A stretch of DNA of 64,000 nucleotides from DAITMV01 sp046318595 (GTDB taxonomy: Bacteria > Pseudomonadota > Gammaproteobacteria > Burkholderiales > Burkholderiaceae_B), in the NCBI GenBank assembly GCA_046318595.1, contig JBKCTV010000024.1:4168-68167 (forward strand), given 5' to 3'. The notes beneath the pieces were generated by a model. It was given only the letters and a program-made list of their open reading frames with translations, was not told the DNA's origin and made no database searches. Made by a program: the position numbers and the translations under genes. This document shows, in pieces, positions 1-8,888 of the stretch (position 1 is the stretch's first letter; each line of letters starts with the position of its first letter).

Positions 1-2487
1 CATGTTTTATTAGACACCGTAGAGACCCTGGCTCAGTCAAACCAGGCAACGGAAATGGCTAGGTTTTATGAATTGTCGCCAGAAGACCAGCTGTTGAGCC
101 AACAACTTGGTTCAAGCGAAAATTTGAATCAACCTTGGTCGGCAATTTACGGCAACGTCCGAGATCAGATCAAGGCACGCCATGGATATTTTAATTATCA
201 AAAACAAGAGTTAACGCATTTTTCAAAAAAAATGTCCCCTGAAGAATCTTCAGGCAAAATACGTTATGCAGAAGAAAAAAAGAATTTTCTTGCGCCGTCA
301 CTGCTGGTCGCCGCGCACACTGAGCCTGCTTGTAACCATGATTGTCATGCGCATGGCGGGGAGGGTGACGGTTCTGAAGCGCCACATGCACATGCACATG
401 CGCACGATCACGCTGGCGGTGTCATTGCCGTCGATCTGGATGAAGCTGCTCACGCGTTGTATGCTGTGTCGCGGTATGTGACCGATGTGATTCAAAACGG
501 CCCATCGTCTTTGCCGCAAGCCGTTCGGGATGATGCGCAAGCGCTTGGTGAGAACCCGTTGCACGCCTTTCGAAACGAAATGCTGCCGCATGGTGTGGCC
601 GATTTCGTGGCGGCGGTGACTGCTTCGCTGGGCGTGCTGCCGTTAGCTGGGTTGGCGATATCGGCCGGTGTGCACGAAATTCAACACGCCGCCGCTGCAT
701 TGAAAAAATTGGGAAAAACTGAGGCGCAGTTGCGGGAAAAACAGATCATTCTAGAACGGCTTGGAAACACTCTGCTGACTAGTGGGTACGCTAAAGAATT
801 ACGGGCGCAGGCGCGCAAAGACTTATCTTTCGCCAAGAAACTGGCACGATCTGATTTTGGTATTGGGCTAAGTTCGGCGCTGTCCGGTACGGCCATCGCG
901 GCTAAATCGATTATCGATCTGGTTGTCAACGCTGCCGCAGTCGCGCTCACCAAAAAGTTTATTGTCACAGACATGGTCAATCAATATGCTGGCATCGGGT
1001 TGGCCGCCACGATATCCGGCGCAGCCGGCACCTTGGTGTTTGGTCCGTTGGCAGGGGTGTTCGCGGCTAGTTTAGGTGTTTTCTTCGTCAGAAAGTCAAC
1101 CGCTAAGCTAAGTCAGCTTCGGCAGGATTTTAAATCGACTCAGGCCGACTTGCGGTGGTTGCTGGGCCCCACTGAACAAAACGACCCCGTCGCTAAGGCT
1201 TATAAGGCTTTTATCGAGAAGCAAGGGAAAAAACGGATAAGTTTTTTCAAACGGTTTTCGCGCTGGAACAAGGTATTCATGACAGGGAGTGGACTTTACG
1301 CCGCCAGCGCCACCACGAAAATGGTCGTCGCATCGGTGGCGCTGGCAGGAATCGGCGCTTTGTCGATTACTCCGGTGGGCTGGGCGTTGTTGGGGGTTGG
1401 CATCGTTGGCGCAGTGGTCATGGGCGTCGGTTCCCTGATGTTTTTCAAGGGGCATCCAATACAGGGGCGATATTCCGGCCATACGGCAGCAGATCACAGC
1501 AGCATTGACCGGGAATTTCTCGCGTCGCTGGATCGTTTGCCGATGAGCGTAGAAAAAACGCCTCAAGCTGCGTTTGATGCGGCCACGGTCGGATTCAACT
1601 TGCGGGCGCAGTGTTTGCAATGGCTTGACACGCGTAAAAAAGCTTTGGAGGTATTTATCAAAAAAGCCGCTGTCGCGAACGATAAATTGCCTCCCGTATT
1701 TGCCAACAAAGCCGCTGTCGCGAAGGGTAAACGGCCTCCCCGGCATCCCCAGGTTCATGTCTGGCATAAGCTGTTCTGTCTGGCTCGCGTCGGTTACCGT
1801 TATAGCGTCGTGCTGGCGGCGACCTTCAGTCACAAGCAGGCCGTCGAGCGTAGTCGGTCCGAGCGCATGAGCAGTCGGCGTGATCTGGGCAGTCGCCATA
1901 TTGAAGCGTGGATCGAGACCGAGGAGGGCTTAACGGCCTTGCTGGAGCTTGCGGAAAAAGATTTGAATGCTAAAGCCGTCTATCTTGAAAAGAAGTTGCA
2001 GGTTCGATTGAAAGTTTTTGCTGAATCATCAGTCGTTGTGTCTGGGGCAAGTGTTTCCGATTTATCCTATCAAGCTTATCGGCAATTAATGAGCGAGCAG
2101 GATGAAGGTGTCGAGCGCGATCAGGCAAACTACGAAAAATGCCGAACGTTGTTGAAGAAAGTGGAAGTCTTCAAATCGAGCCTTGCTGCTTCGAGCCCCG
2201 CCAACTCATCCACAGCGGCGAACAGTTTGAACGCCCGGCAACAATTATTGCGCGGAATAGGAGAGTATTTTGGAATGTCGGTGCAGGTGTCGCCAGACGT
2301 TTCTCCCAGTCGCTTGTTATCAAAACTTCTTGCGAAGGATTTATACAAAGACATAAAAAATTGCCGGGGTATTTTATTCGAAGCGCAACTGCAGACTTCG
2401 AGGGTCAGGCAGAACGTTGCGATTCCAACAGATGACGTGCTGCCACCAGACGCTTCGCATGACCATGGTCATCATCACCATCACTAA
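1..2487 (+). CDS. Histidine-rich multi-pass membrane protein of unknown function (5' end outside window)
   Basis: The reading frame is open from base 1 with no stop before the first ATG at 55, and that ATG has no clear ribosome binding site, so the gene probably starts upstream of the window. From the ATG there are 810 residues. Residues about 88-120 form a His/Asp/Gly cluster containing HAHAHAHDH, and the C-terminus ends HDHGHHHHH; both look like metal-binding tails. Several hydrophobic, Gly/Ala-rich segments lie at about residues 190-215, 290-350 and 410-460, separated by Lys/Arg-rich helical stretches. The last third is charged and coiled-coil-like. A 15-residue motif is duplicated at about residues 537-566. 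I do not recognise a family. Amphipathic Ala/Gly helices of this type occur in pore-forming or secreted membrane-active proteins as well as ordinary membrane proteins, so the role is open. It is convergent with gph. Confidence 0.75.
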   Translation, partial: HVLLDTVETLAQSNQATEMARFYELSPEDQLLSQQLGSSENLNQPWSAIYGNVRDQIKARHGYFNYQKQELTHFSKKMSPEESSGKIRYAEEKKNFLAPSLLVAAHTEPACNHDCHAHGGEGDGSEAPHAHAHAHDHAGGVIAVDLDEAAHALYAVSRYVTDVIQNGPSSLPQAVRDDAQALGENPLHAFRNEMLPHGVADFVAAVTASLGVLPLAGLAISAGVHEIQHAAAALKKLGKTEAQLREKQIILERLGNTLLTSGYAKELRAQARKDLSFAKKLARSDFGIGLSSALSGTAIAAKSIIDLVVNAAAVALTKKFIVTDMVNQYAGIGLAATISGAAGTLVFGPLAGVFAASLGVFFVRKSTAKLSQLRQDFKSTQADLRWLLGPTEQNDPVAKAYKAFIEKQGKKRISFFKRFSRWNKVFMTGSGLYAASATTKMVVASVALAGIGALSITPVGWALLGVGIVGAVVMGVGSLMFFKGHPIQGRYSGHTAADHSSIDREFLASLDRLPMSVEKTPQAAFDAATVGFNLRAQCLQWLDTRKKALEVFIKKAAVANDKLPPVFANKAAVAKGKRPPRHPQVHVWHKLFCLARVGYRYSVVLAATFSHKQAVERSRSERMSSRRDLGSRHIEAWIETEEGLTALLELAEKDLNAKAVYLEKKLQVRLKVFAESSVVVSGASVSDLSYQAYRQLMSEQDEGVERDQANYEKCRTLLKKVEVFKSSLAASSPANSSTAANSLNARQQLLRGIGEYFGMSVQVSPDVSPSRLLSKLLAKDLYKDIKNCRGILFEAQLQTSRVRQNVAIPTDDVLPPDASHDHGHHHHH
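1663..1752 (+). repeat. Two-copy 45-bp in-frame tandem repeat
   Basis: AAAGCCGCTGTCGCGAA occurs at 1663 and again at 1708, a period of 45 bp (15 codons). The following 16 bases are mostly conserved too, both ending in GCCTCCC. It encodes two copies of a KAAVA...PP motif inside the His-rich membrane protein, a recent in-frame duplication. Confidence 0.8.
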
Positions 2488-2554
2488 CAAATGGCATTCG
2501 GGTCGTAGCTGTTGAATCGGCTGCGGCTGCTGATGGTTCGGTCGTGGATCAACT

Positions 2555-3241
2555 TTAATAATCCTGCAAAGCTTGCTCGATGGCCACTTGCAGATCCTCA
2601 ACCCCATCGACCACGCAATCCGCTTCCCATTCCTCGATGGGCTTGGCCGAGCCGCAGTAGCCGTAGCGGGTGGCGACCGTGACCATGCCGGCCTCGCGTC
2701 CCGCGATGATATCGCGCTCGTCGTCACCCGCGAACCAGCAGTCGGCCGGATCGAGCTGCAGTCGGCGCGCGGCTTCCAGACAAGGTGCAGGATGGGGTTT
2801 GGGGTGCGGCGTCGTGTCGCCACCGATCAGTACGCTGCAGGGCTCGAACAGTCCGAGCGCTTTCATCAACGGTACGGCGAAGCGTTCATGCTTGTTGGTC
2901 ACGACACCCCAGCGAATGTCGTTAAGCTTCAACCAAGGCAGTAGACGGTCGAAGCCTACGAACAGCGTCGTTTGTTCGGCCAGGCGCTGTTCGTAACGTG
3001 TCAGAAACTCTTCCCGCAGCGTTTCAAAATCATCATGGCCCGGGCCAATACCAAAACCTTTCCAAACCATCCCTCGGGCGCCGGACGAGGCGTGTGCTCG
3101 CAGGTCGTCCAGGGTGTGCAGCGCTAGGCCGCGCACCTGTTGCATCGCTTGCAACGCGCCTGCCAGGTCGGGCGCGGAATCGACGAGCGTCCCGTCGAGA
3201 TCGAACAGTATGGCTTTGGGCTTGCGCAGTTGAACAGTCAT
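2555..3241 (-). CDS. gph: HAD-family phosphatase, phosphoglycolate phosphatase (Gph/MupP type)
   Basis: The 228-residue product opens with the HAD motif DLDGTLVDS containing the nucleophile Asp. It has VVTNK (motif II region), a Lys before the PHPKPHPAP segment, and GDDERDI as the acidic motif IV. In the family this dephosphorylates 2-phosphoglycolate. Pseudomonas MupP, a MurNAc-6-phosphate phosphatase of peptidoglycan recycling, has the same architecture and also lies next to ubiG, so that activity is equally possible. I chose the ATG at 3241 because it overlaps the ubiG stop codon (ATGA) and leads straight into the HAD motif; an upstream in-frame start would lie inside ubiG. It is translationally coupled to ubiG. 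Confidence 0.92.
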   Translation of the reverse strand: MTVQLRKPKAILFDLDGTLVDSAPDLAGALQAMQQVRGLALHTLDDLRAHASSGARGMVWKGFGIGPGHDDFETLREEFLTRYEQRLAEQTTLFVGFDRLLPWLKLNDIRWGVVTNKHERFAVPLMKALGLFEPCSVLIGGDTTPHPKPHPAPCLEAARRLQLDPADCWFAGDDERDIIAGREAGMVTVATRYGYCGSAKPIEEWEADCVVDGVEDLQVAIEQALQDY

Positions 3242-3963
3242 TGGGCACCTCTCGGTTTGTGGCATGCGAGCATATAATTGACCGAAGTGTCGGGTGTCAG
3301 CCGGTACATTCGGGTCAGCGGGTTGTAGCTCAGGCCAGTCATCGTATCGACTTGCAAACCGGCCATGCGGCAATAGGCTGCCAGTTCTGCTGGACGAATG
3401 AATTTGTCGTAATGGTGCGTGCCTTTGGGTAATAGTCCCAGTAAGTATTCGGCCCCGACGATGGCAGCCAGGAAGCTTTTCAGGTTGCGGTGGATGGTCG
3501 AGAAAAAAACCCAGCCGCCTGGTTTGCAGGCGGTGGCACAGGCCGCGACGATTGCGGACGGATCTGGCACATGCTCAAGCATTTCCATGCAGCTTACGAT
3601 GTCGAAACGGGCGGGGTGCTCGGCAGCAATTTCTTCTGCGGCAATGCAGCGGTAGTCGATCGACAGGCCGCTTTCCAGGCTGTGCAGCTCAGCGACCTGC
3701 AAGGATTTTTTTGCGAGGTCGATGCCGGTAACCCGAGCGCCCAGCCGCGCCATGCCTTCGCTGAGTATCCCTCCGCCACAGCCGACGTCCAGGACTTGAC
3801 GGTTTGAGAAAGCAACGAAGCGCTGCATCCATTCGAGCCGCAGCGGGTTGATTTCATGCAGGGGGCGGAACTCGCTGCCTGTGTCCCACCAGCGGTGCGC
3901 CAGTTGGCTGAACTTGTGGATTTCTGCAGGGTCGCTGTTAGGCTGGGCAGTTTTGATTGTCAT
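3238..3963 (-). CDS. ubiG: Ubiquinone biosynthesis O-methyltransferase
   Basis: The 241-residue class I SAM methyltransferase carries out both O-methylations of ubiquinone synthesis. The SAM-binding motif LDVGCGGGILSE lies near residue 58, followed by VTGIDLAKKSL (acidic ribose-binding residue), and MEMLEHVPDP is the typical UbiG post-motif. N-terminal HRWWDTGSEFRPLHEINP is the family signature around the substrate pocket. Length matches the family (about 240). It is transcribed toward gph with a 4-base overlap and is separated from ompA by a terminator hairpin. Confidence 0.96.
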   Translation of the reverse strand: MTIKTAQPNSDPAEIHKFSQLAHRWWDTGSEFRPLHEINPLRLEWMQRFVAFSNRQVLDVGCGGGILSEGMARLGARVTGIDLAKKSLQVAELHSLESGLSIDYRCIAAEEIAAEHPARFDIVSCMEMLEHVPDPSAIVAACATACKPGGWVFFSTIHRNLKSFLAAIVGAEYLLGLLPKGTHHYDKFIRPAELAAYCRMAGLQVDTMTGLSYNPLTRMYRLTPDTSVNYMLACHKPRGAQ

Positions 3964-3988
3964 GTTCGAATTGTAAACGTAAAAAGCA

Positions 3989-4012
3989 AAAAGCCCCGAG
4001 AACGGGGCTTTT
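3989..4012 (-). terminator. Rho-independent terminator of ompA
   Basis: A perfect 10-bp stem (AAAAGCCCCG / CGGGGCTTTT) with a 4-base loop lies 35 bases past the ompA stop. On the minus strand it is followed by TTTTTGCTTTTT. The A/T symmetry means it might work in both directions, but the genes here make it an ompA terminator. Confidence 0.9.
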
Positions 4013-4046
4013 CGAACAATACTGAGCGCCCGAAGGCAGCCAAGTT

Positions 4047-4715
4047 TTACTTGCCAGAAGCACTTCGTGTACCGACTACCTCGATTTCGACACGGCGGTT
4101 TTTAGCGCGGCCATCAGAGGATTTGTTGTCGGCCACTGGCGATTTTTCGCCTTTGCCTTCGGTGTAGACGCGGTTAGGTTCGACGCCTTTGTTGACCAAG
4201 TAAGACTTGACGGCTTCCGAACGGCGTAAGGAAAGTTTCTGGTTGTAGGCATCGCTACCGACCGAGTCGGTGTGGCCGACTGCGATGATGACTTCGAGGT
4301 TCAAACCGCCAAGTTTCGAAACCATATCGTCGAGCTTGGCTTTGCCTTCAGGCTTGAGCGTCGCCTTGTCGAAGTCGAAGAATGCGTCGGCGGCAAAAGT
4401 TACTTTTTCGCTGACCGGTGCAACGACAGGCGCTGGTACGGGCTGAGCGGCTGGCGTAACAGGCGCCTTGGCTGGAACTTGGGCCGGTGCCTGAGCGATC
4501 GGTTTGGGGATCAGGTCAGGGTCACATTCGGCAATCGCCATCGCTGGGGTCCAGAATGGTGATTTCCAGCAGAGGCCGTATGGGTCTTTCACGACTACGG
4601 TGCGGCCGTCGGTGATGTAGCCGCTTTTCGTAGGATTGTCGGCCAATGCGACGGACGACGTTGCGCCTATGGCCGTAGCGAGCAGGACCTGTACGAGGGT
4701 CGACGGTTTTTTCAT
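4047..4715 (-). CDS. ompA: OmpA-family outer membrane / peptidoglycan-binding protein
   Basis: The 222-residue protein has a Lys-start signal peptide (residues 1-25, ending VALA) and a short domain with two Cys (CWKSP, AECDP). A Pro/Ala/Val-rich linker follows at about 72-102, and the C-terminus is a full OmpA domain (about 105-215). The OmpA domain shows FDFDKATLKPEGK, VGHTDSVGSDAYNQKLSLRR and the closing NRRVEIE, the residues that hold meso-diaminopimelate of peptidoglycan. There is no eight-strand barrel, so it resembles the short beta-proteobacterial OmpA that sits beside ubiG and gph. AAGGAG lies 7 bases before the ATG. The gene has its own strong terminator. Confidence 0.93.
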   Translation of the reverse strand: MKKPSTLVQVLLATAIGATSSVALADNPTKSGYITDGRTVVVKDPYGLCWKSPFWTPAMAIAECDPDLIPKPIAQAPAQVPAKAPVTPAAQPVPAPVVAPVSEKVTFAADAFFDFDKATLKPEGKAKLDDMVSKLGGLNLEVIIAVGHTDSVGSDAYNQKLSLRRSEAVKSYLVNKGVEPNRVYTEGKGEKSPVADNKSSDGRAKNRRVEIEVVGTRSASGK

Positions 4716-4809
4716 TATTGCTCCTTGAAGATAGGAATTACTATTAAATTTTTAAGCGGTTATGCGCTGCATCGCAGCATCCCAAGTCGATTTTTGGCTC
4801 ATTCTCGAC

Positions 4810-6159
4810 TTAATTAGCAAGCGAAATGCCACTTCCTAATGCTTCTCTGGTTCGAGTCTGCCACAGAGCGTCGCAGTTTCGCAGGATTTCAGTGAGTAAA
4901 CTGCTCGCTTCAGGCCGAAGTTGTCTCATTTGCACAACTTGCTGGCCGGCTACCCAGACATCGCTGACATTTTTTCGATCCCCTACGTATATGAGATGAG
5001 AGAGCACGTCCGGCGCGGGCTGGTTGAAACTGTCCAGCGGTATTTCGATGCAAATCAGGTCCGCCGCGAAGCCGTTACGGACTTGCCCGATCTTGTGTTC
5101 TAGTCCCAGCGCGCACGCCGCATCCCGTGTCAAAGCCGACAGCGTCTGCCGCGCCGAAAAAGCCGTGGCGTCGTTGGCGACCGCTTTCGCCAACAAGGCG
5201 GCGAGCCGCGCATCCGCCCAGAGGTCCAGCCGGTTGTTGCTGGCCGCGCCGTCGGTACCGAGCGCGACGTTGACGCCCTTGGTGCTGGCCTGTGCCACCG
5301 GGCTGAAACCGCTGGCGAGTTTGAGGTTCGACGCGGGGCAGTGAACGATGTTGGCGCCGGCGTGCGCCAGATCGTCGATGTCATCGCCGTTCAGGTGCAC
5401 GGCGTGCACCGCGATCAGGCGTTCGGTCAGCAAGCCGAGGCGTTTGAGCCGTGCCAGCGGCCGGCAGCCGTGCCGGGCGATGCCGTCTTCAACTTCGCTG
5501 AGGGTTTCGTGCACATGTGTATGGATGGGCAGGTCGAGCTGCTCGGCCAGGACGGCGATTTCCCGAAAGATTTCATCGCTGACGGTATACGGTGCATGCG
5601 GCGCCAACGACCAGTGCACGCGGCTTTCGCCCAGGGTCAAGTCGCGTGCCGCCAGGCCTTTGTTCAGGTAATCGCGGGCGTCGTTCGCATAGCGGGTCGG
5701 AAATTCGAGCACGGTGGCGCCGGCGACTATCCGGTTGCCCATGGCGAGCGCGGCGCGCACGGCCGCGCCCGGGAAAAAATACATGTCGCTGAACGTCGTG
5801 ATGCCGCCGAGTAGCATTTCCGCGCAGGCGAGCACTGTCCCGTCATACACGAACTGTTCGTCGACCAGTGCGCTTTCCAGGGGCCAGATGCGCTTTTGCA
5901 GCCATTCCATCAGCGGTAAATCGTCGCCGACGCCGCGTAGCAGGTTCATGGCGGCGTGGGCGTGGGCGTTGATCAGGCCGGGCATCAGCACGTGGTCGGG
6001 GCGGTCGATTCGCCGAGCGTCGGGATATTGGTGCAGCAAGTGTTCGCTGCTGCCGATGGCGGCGATTTTTTCGCCGTTTAGCAGCACGGCCATGCCTTCT
6101 TGAATATGCACCGGGTCTTGCATGGAAAGTAACCAGCGGGGAACGATCAAAGTTTTCAT
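4810..6159 (-). CDS. TRZ/ATZ-family amidohydrolase, probable S-adenosylhomocysteine / 5'-methylthioadenosine deaminase
   Basis: The 449-residue metal-dependent amidohydrolase has the barrel metal ligands HAHA (about residue 66-68), THVHET (about 229), a further His in AVHAVHLNG and the catalytic Asp in LGTDGAASNN. The substrate-binding stretch GVGDDLPLMEWL is typical of the MtaD/SsnA/TrzN subgroup, and the flanking beta-sandwich is present at both ends (MPGLINAH start, DVWVAGQQV end). In Pseudomonas the orthologous position next to ubiG and gyrA is a methylthioadenosine deaminase, which fits purine salvage after SAM use. Substrate cannot be read from sequence alone; guanine or triazine derivatives are alternatives. 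It is divergent from gyrA. Confidence 0.85.
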   Translation of the reverse strand: MKTLIVPRWLLSMQDPVHIQEGMAVLLNGEKIAAIGSSEHLLHQYPDARRIDRPDHVLMPGLINAHAHAAMNLLRGVGDDLPLMEWLQKRIWPLESALVDEQFVYDGTVLACAEMLLGGITTFSDMYFFPGAAVRAALAMGNRIVAGATVLEFPTRYANDARDYLNKGLAARDLTLGESRVHWSLAPHAPYTVSDEIFREIAVLAEQLDLPIHTHVHETLSEVEDGIARHGCRPLARLKRLGLLTERLIAVHAVHLNGDDIDDLAHAGANIVHCPASNLKLASGFSPVAQASTKGVNVALGTDGAASNNRLDLWADARLAALLAKAVANDATAFSARQTLSALTRDAACALGLEHKIGQVRNGFAADLICIEIPLDSFNQPAPDVLSHLIYVGDRKNVSDVWVAGQQVVQMRQLRPEASSLLTEILRNCDALWQTRTREALGSGISLAN

Positions 6160-6269
6160 GCGCGCAACGATTAACGGTCAAAAACAGAACATATCATCGG
6201 TTGGAACGAATCGTCTCGCGGCTGATACAATTTGCGGTTGAGCAAACCGGCCCCACCTCGAGACACACT

Positions 6270-8888
6270 ATGGAATCGTTCGCCAAAGAAACCCTGCCGA
6301 TCAGCCTGGAAGAGGAGATGCGGCGCTCTTACCTCGATTACGCGATGAGCGTGATCGTCGGCCGTGCGTTGCCGGATGCGCGCGACGGTTTGAAGCCCGT
6401 GCATCGGCGTGTGCTATTCGCGATGCACGAGCTTAACAACGACTGGAACCGCGCTTACAAAAAGTCGGCGCGTATCGTCGGTGACGTGATCGGTAAATAC
6501 CATCCGCATGGTGACTCGGCCGTCTACGACACGATCGTGCGCATGGCGCAGGACTTCTCGCTGCGCTATATGCTGGTCGACGGCCAGGGCAACTTCGGCT
6601 CGATCGACGGCGACAATGCCGCAGCGATGCGCTATACCGAGGTGCGGCTGGCGAAAATTGCGCATGAGTTGCTGGCCGACCTCGACAAGGACACGGTCGA
6701 TTTCGGGCCGAACTACGACGGTAGCGAAAAAGAACCGTTGATTTTGCCGGCACGGCTCCCGAATCTGCTGATCAACGGTTCGTCCGGCATCGCCGTCGGG
6801 ATGGCGACCAATATTCCGCCGCATAATCTGCGCGAAACCATCGACGCCTGTTTGCACGCGCTCGAGCATCCAGATTGTACGGTCGACGATTTGATCGAAA
6901 TAATTCCGGCGCCCGACTTTCCCACCGCTGCCACGATTTATGGCGTATCGGGCGTACGCGAAGGCTATCGGACAGGGCGGGGGCGCGTGGTCATGCGCGC
7001 CAAAACGCATTTCGAGGACATCGACCGTGGTCAGCGCCAGTCGATCATCGTCGACGAGCTGCCTTACCAGGTCAACAAGAAAAGTCTGCTTGAGCGCATC
7101 GCCGAACTGGTCAACGAAAAGCGCCTGGAAGGTATTTCCGACATTCGCGACGAGTCTGACAAAGATGGCATCCGGGTGGTCGTTGAGCTCAAGCGCGGCG
7201 AGGTGCCCGAGGTCGTGCTGAACAATTTATACAAGAACACCCAGTTGCAGGATACGTTCGGTATCAATATGGTGTCGCTGGTCGATGGTCAGCCGCGCTT
7301 GCTGAACCTCAAGCAGATGGTGCAGTATTTTCTGGATCATCGCCGCGAAGTCATCACGCGCCGCACGGTCTACGAGCTGCGCAAGGCGCGCGACCGTGGC
7401 CATGTCCTGGAAGGCCTGGCCGTGGCCTTGGCCAACATCGACGACTTCATTGCGATCATCAAGGCGGCGCCGACGCCGCCCGTGGCACGCGCCGAGTTGA
7501 TGGCGCGAAGTTGGGACTCGTCGGTGGTGCGTGCGATGCTGGCGCGTGCGGACAGCGAAGCGCTGGGCGGCATGGAGGCGTTCCGGCCGGAGGGTCTAAG
7601 CGTCCAGTTCGGTATGCAGGTAAACGGTCTCTACCGGCTCTCGGAGGTCCAGGCGCAGGAAATTCTGAACATGCGTTTGCAGCGCCTGACCGGACTGGAG
7701 CAGGATAAGATCGTCGCGGAATATCATGAGGTCATGAGCCAGATCGCCGACTTGTTGGATATTCTGAGTAAACCCGAGCGGATCAACGTCATCATCGCCG
7801 CCGAGTTGAGCGAGATTCGCGCGGCCTTCGGCGACGACCGCCGTTCCGTCATCGAATACAACGCGACCGAACTGGAAACCGAAGATCTGATCACGCCCCA
7901 GGACATGGTCGTGACGATTTCGCATACGGGTTATGTGAAGAGCCAGCCCCTGTCCGAGTACCGCGCGCAGCGGCGTGGCGGGCGCGGTAAACAGGCTGCT
8001 TCGACCAAAGAGGACGACTGGATCGACCAGCTCTTCATCGCCAATACGCATGATACGCTGCTGTGTTTCTCCAACCGCGGTCGCGTGTACTGGCTGAAAG
8101 TCTGGGAAGTGCCGCAGGGGTCGCGGACCTCGCGCGGCCGGCCGATCATCAATATGTTCCCCCTGCTGGACGGCGAAAAAATCACCGTCGTGCTCTCCAC
8201 CAAAACCTTCGAAGAAAATAAATTCGTGTTCATGGCAACCAGCCTGGGGACGGTTAAGAAAACCTCGTTGAAAGATTTTTCGCGCCCGATGAAACGCGGC
8301 ATCATCGCTGTCAATCTCGATGACGGCGATTTTTTGATCGGCGCGGCCATCACCGAAGGCAGGCACGATGTGATGTTGTTCTCGGATGCGGGAAAAGCTG
8401 TTCGGTTCGACGAGAACGACGTGCGCGGCATGGGTCGCGAGGCGCGTGGCGTGCGCGGCATGTGGCTCGACGAGAGTCAGCGCGTGATCGCGATGCTGGT
8501 GGCCGAGAGCGAAGTGCAGAGCGTGTTGACTGCAACCGAAAACGGTTTCGGCAAACGCACGCCGATCGCCGAGTACACGCGGCATGGCCGTGGCACCAAG
8601 GGCATGATTGCGATTCAAACGTCCGAGCGCAACGGCAAGGTGGTGGCTGCCGTGCTGGTCGAGCCGAGCGACGAAATCATGTTGATCACGACGGGCGGCG
8701 TGCTGGTTCGTACGCGCGTGTCCGAGATTCGAGAAATGGGCCGCGCCACGCAGGGTGTGACGCTCATCAGTGTCGGCGAAGGCACGCGCCTGAGCGGTTT
8801 GCAGCGTGTTCTGGAGAGTGAGGACGATGTCGTCTTGACCGACCGCTTGGCGAACGAGGCAACGGGGAGCGCGGAGCCAGACGCGTGA
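6270..8888 (+). CDS. gyrA: DNA gyrase subunit A
   Basis: The 872-residue breakage-reunion subunit of gyrase works with GyrB to introduce negative supercoils. The catalytic Tyr falls at residue 122 (AAAMRYTEV), exactly the E. coli number. The quinolone-resistance region reads HPHGDSAVYDTIV with Ser83 and Asp87, the susceptible state. The GyrA box (QRRGGRGK) opens the C-terminal beta-pinwheel, whose blades follow (CFSNRGRVYWLKVWEVP, MATSLGTVKKT, TRHGRGTKGMIAI). I chose the ATG at 6270 (MESFAKETLP) because it gives the family-standard N-terminus; an in-frame ATG at 6201 would add 23 residues of unrelated sequence. The end overlaps serC by 4 bases. Confidence 0.98.
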   Translation: MESFAKETLPISLEEEMRRSYLDYAMSVIVGRALPDARDGLKPVHRRVLFAMHELNNDWNRAYKKSARIVGDVIGKYHPHGDSAVYDTIVRMAQDFSLRYMLVDGQGNFGSIDGDNAAAMRYTEVRLAKIAHELLADLDKDTVDFGPNYDGSEKEPLILPARLPNLLINGSSGIAVGMATNIPPHNLRETIDACLHALEHPDCTVDDLIEIIPAPDFPTAATIYGVSGVREGYRTGRGRVVMRAKTHFEDIDRGQRQSIIVDELPYQVNKKSLLERIAELVNEKRLEGISDIRDESDKDGIRVVVELKRGEVPEVVLNNLYKNTQLQDTFGINMVSLVDGQPRLLNLKQMVQYFLDHRREVITRRTVYELRKARDRGHVLEGLAVALANIDDFIAIIKAAPTPPVARAELMARSWDSSVVRAMLARADSEALGGMEAFRPEGLSVQFGMQVNGLYRLSEVQAQEILNMRLQRLTGLEQDKIVAEYHEVMSQIADLLDILSKPERINVIIAAELSEIRAAFGDDRRSVIEYNATELETEDLITPQDMVVTISHTGYVKSQPLSEYRAQRRGGRGKQAASTKEDDWIDQLFIANTHDTLLCFSNRGRVYWLKVWEVPQGSRTSRGRPIINMFPLLDGEKITVVLSTKTFEENKFVFMATSLGTVKKTSLKDFSRPMKRGIIAVNLDDGDFLIGAAITEGRHDVMLFSDAGKAVRFDENDVRGMGREARGVRGMWLDESQRVIAMLVAESEVQSVLTATENGFGKRTPIAEYTRHGRGTKGMIAIQTSERNGKVVAAVLVEPSDEIMLITTGGVLVRTRVSEIREMGRATQGVTLISVGEGTRLSGLQRVLESEDDVVLTDRLANEATGSAEPDA

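Noticed and set aside
1108..1899. A 263-codon open frame antisense to the His-rich membrane protein
   Set aside because: No ribosome binding site, no domain, and composition typical of an antisense shadow.
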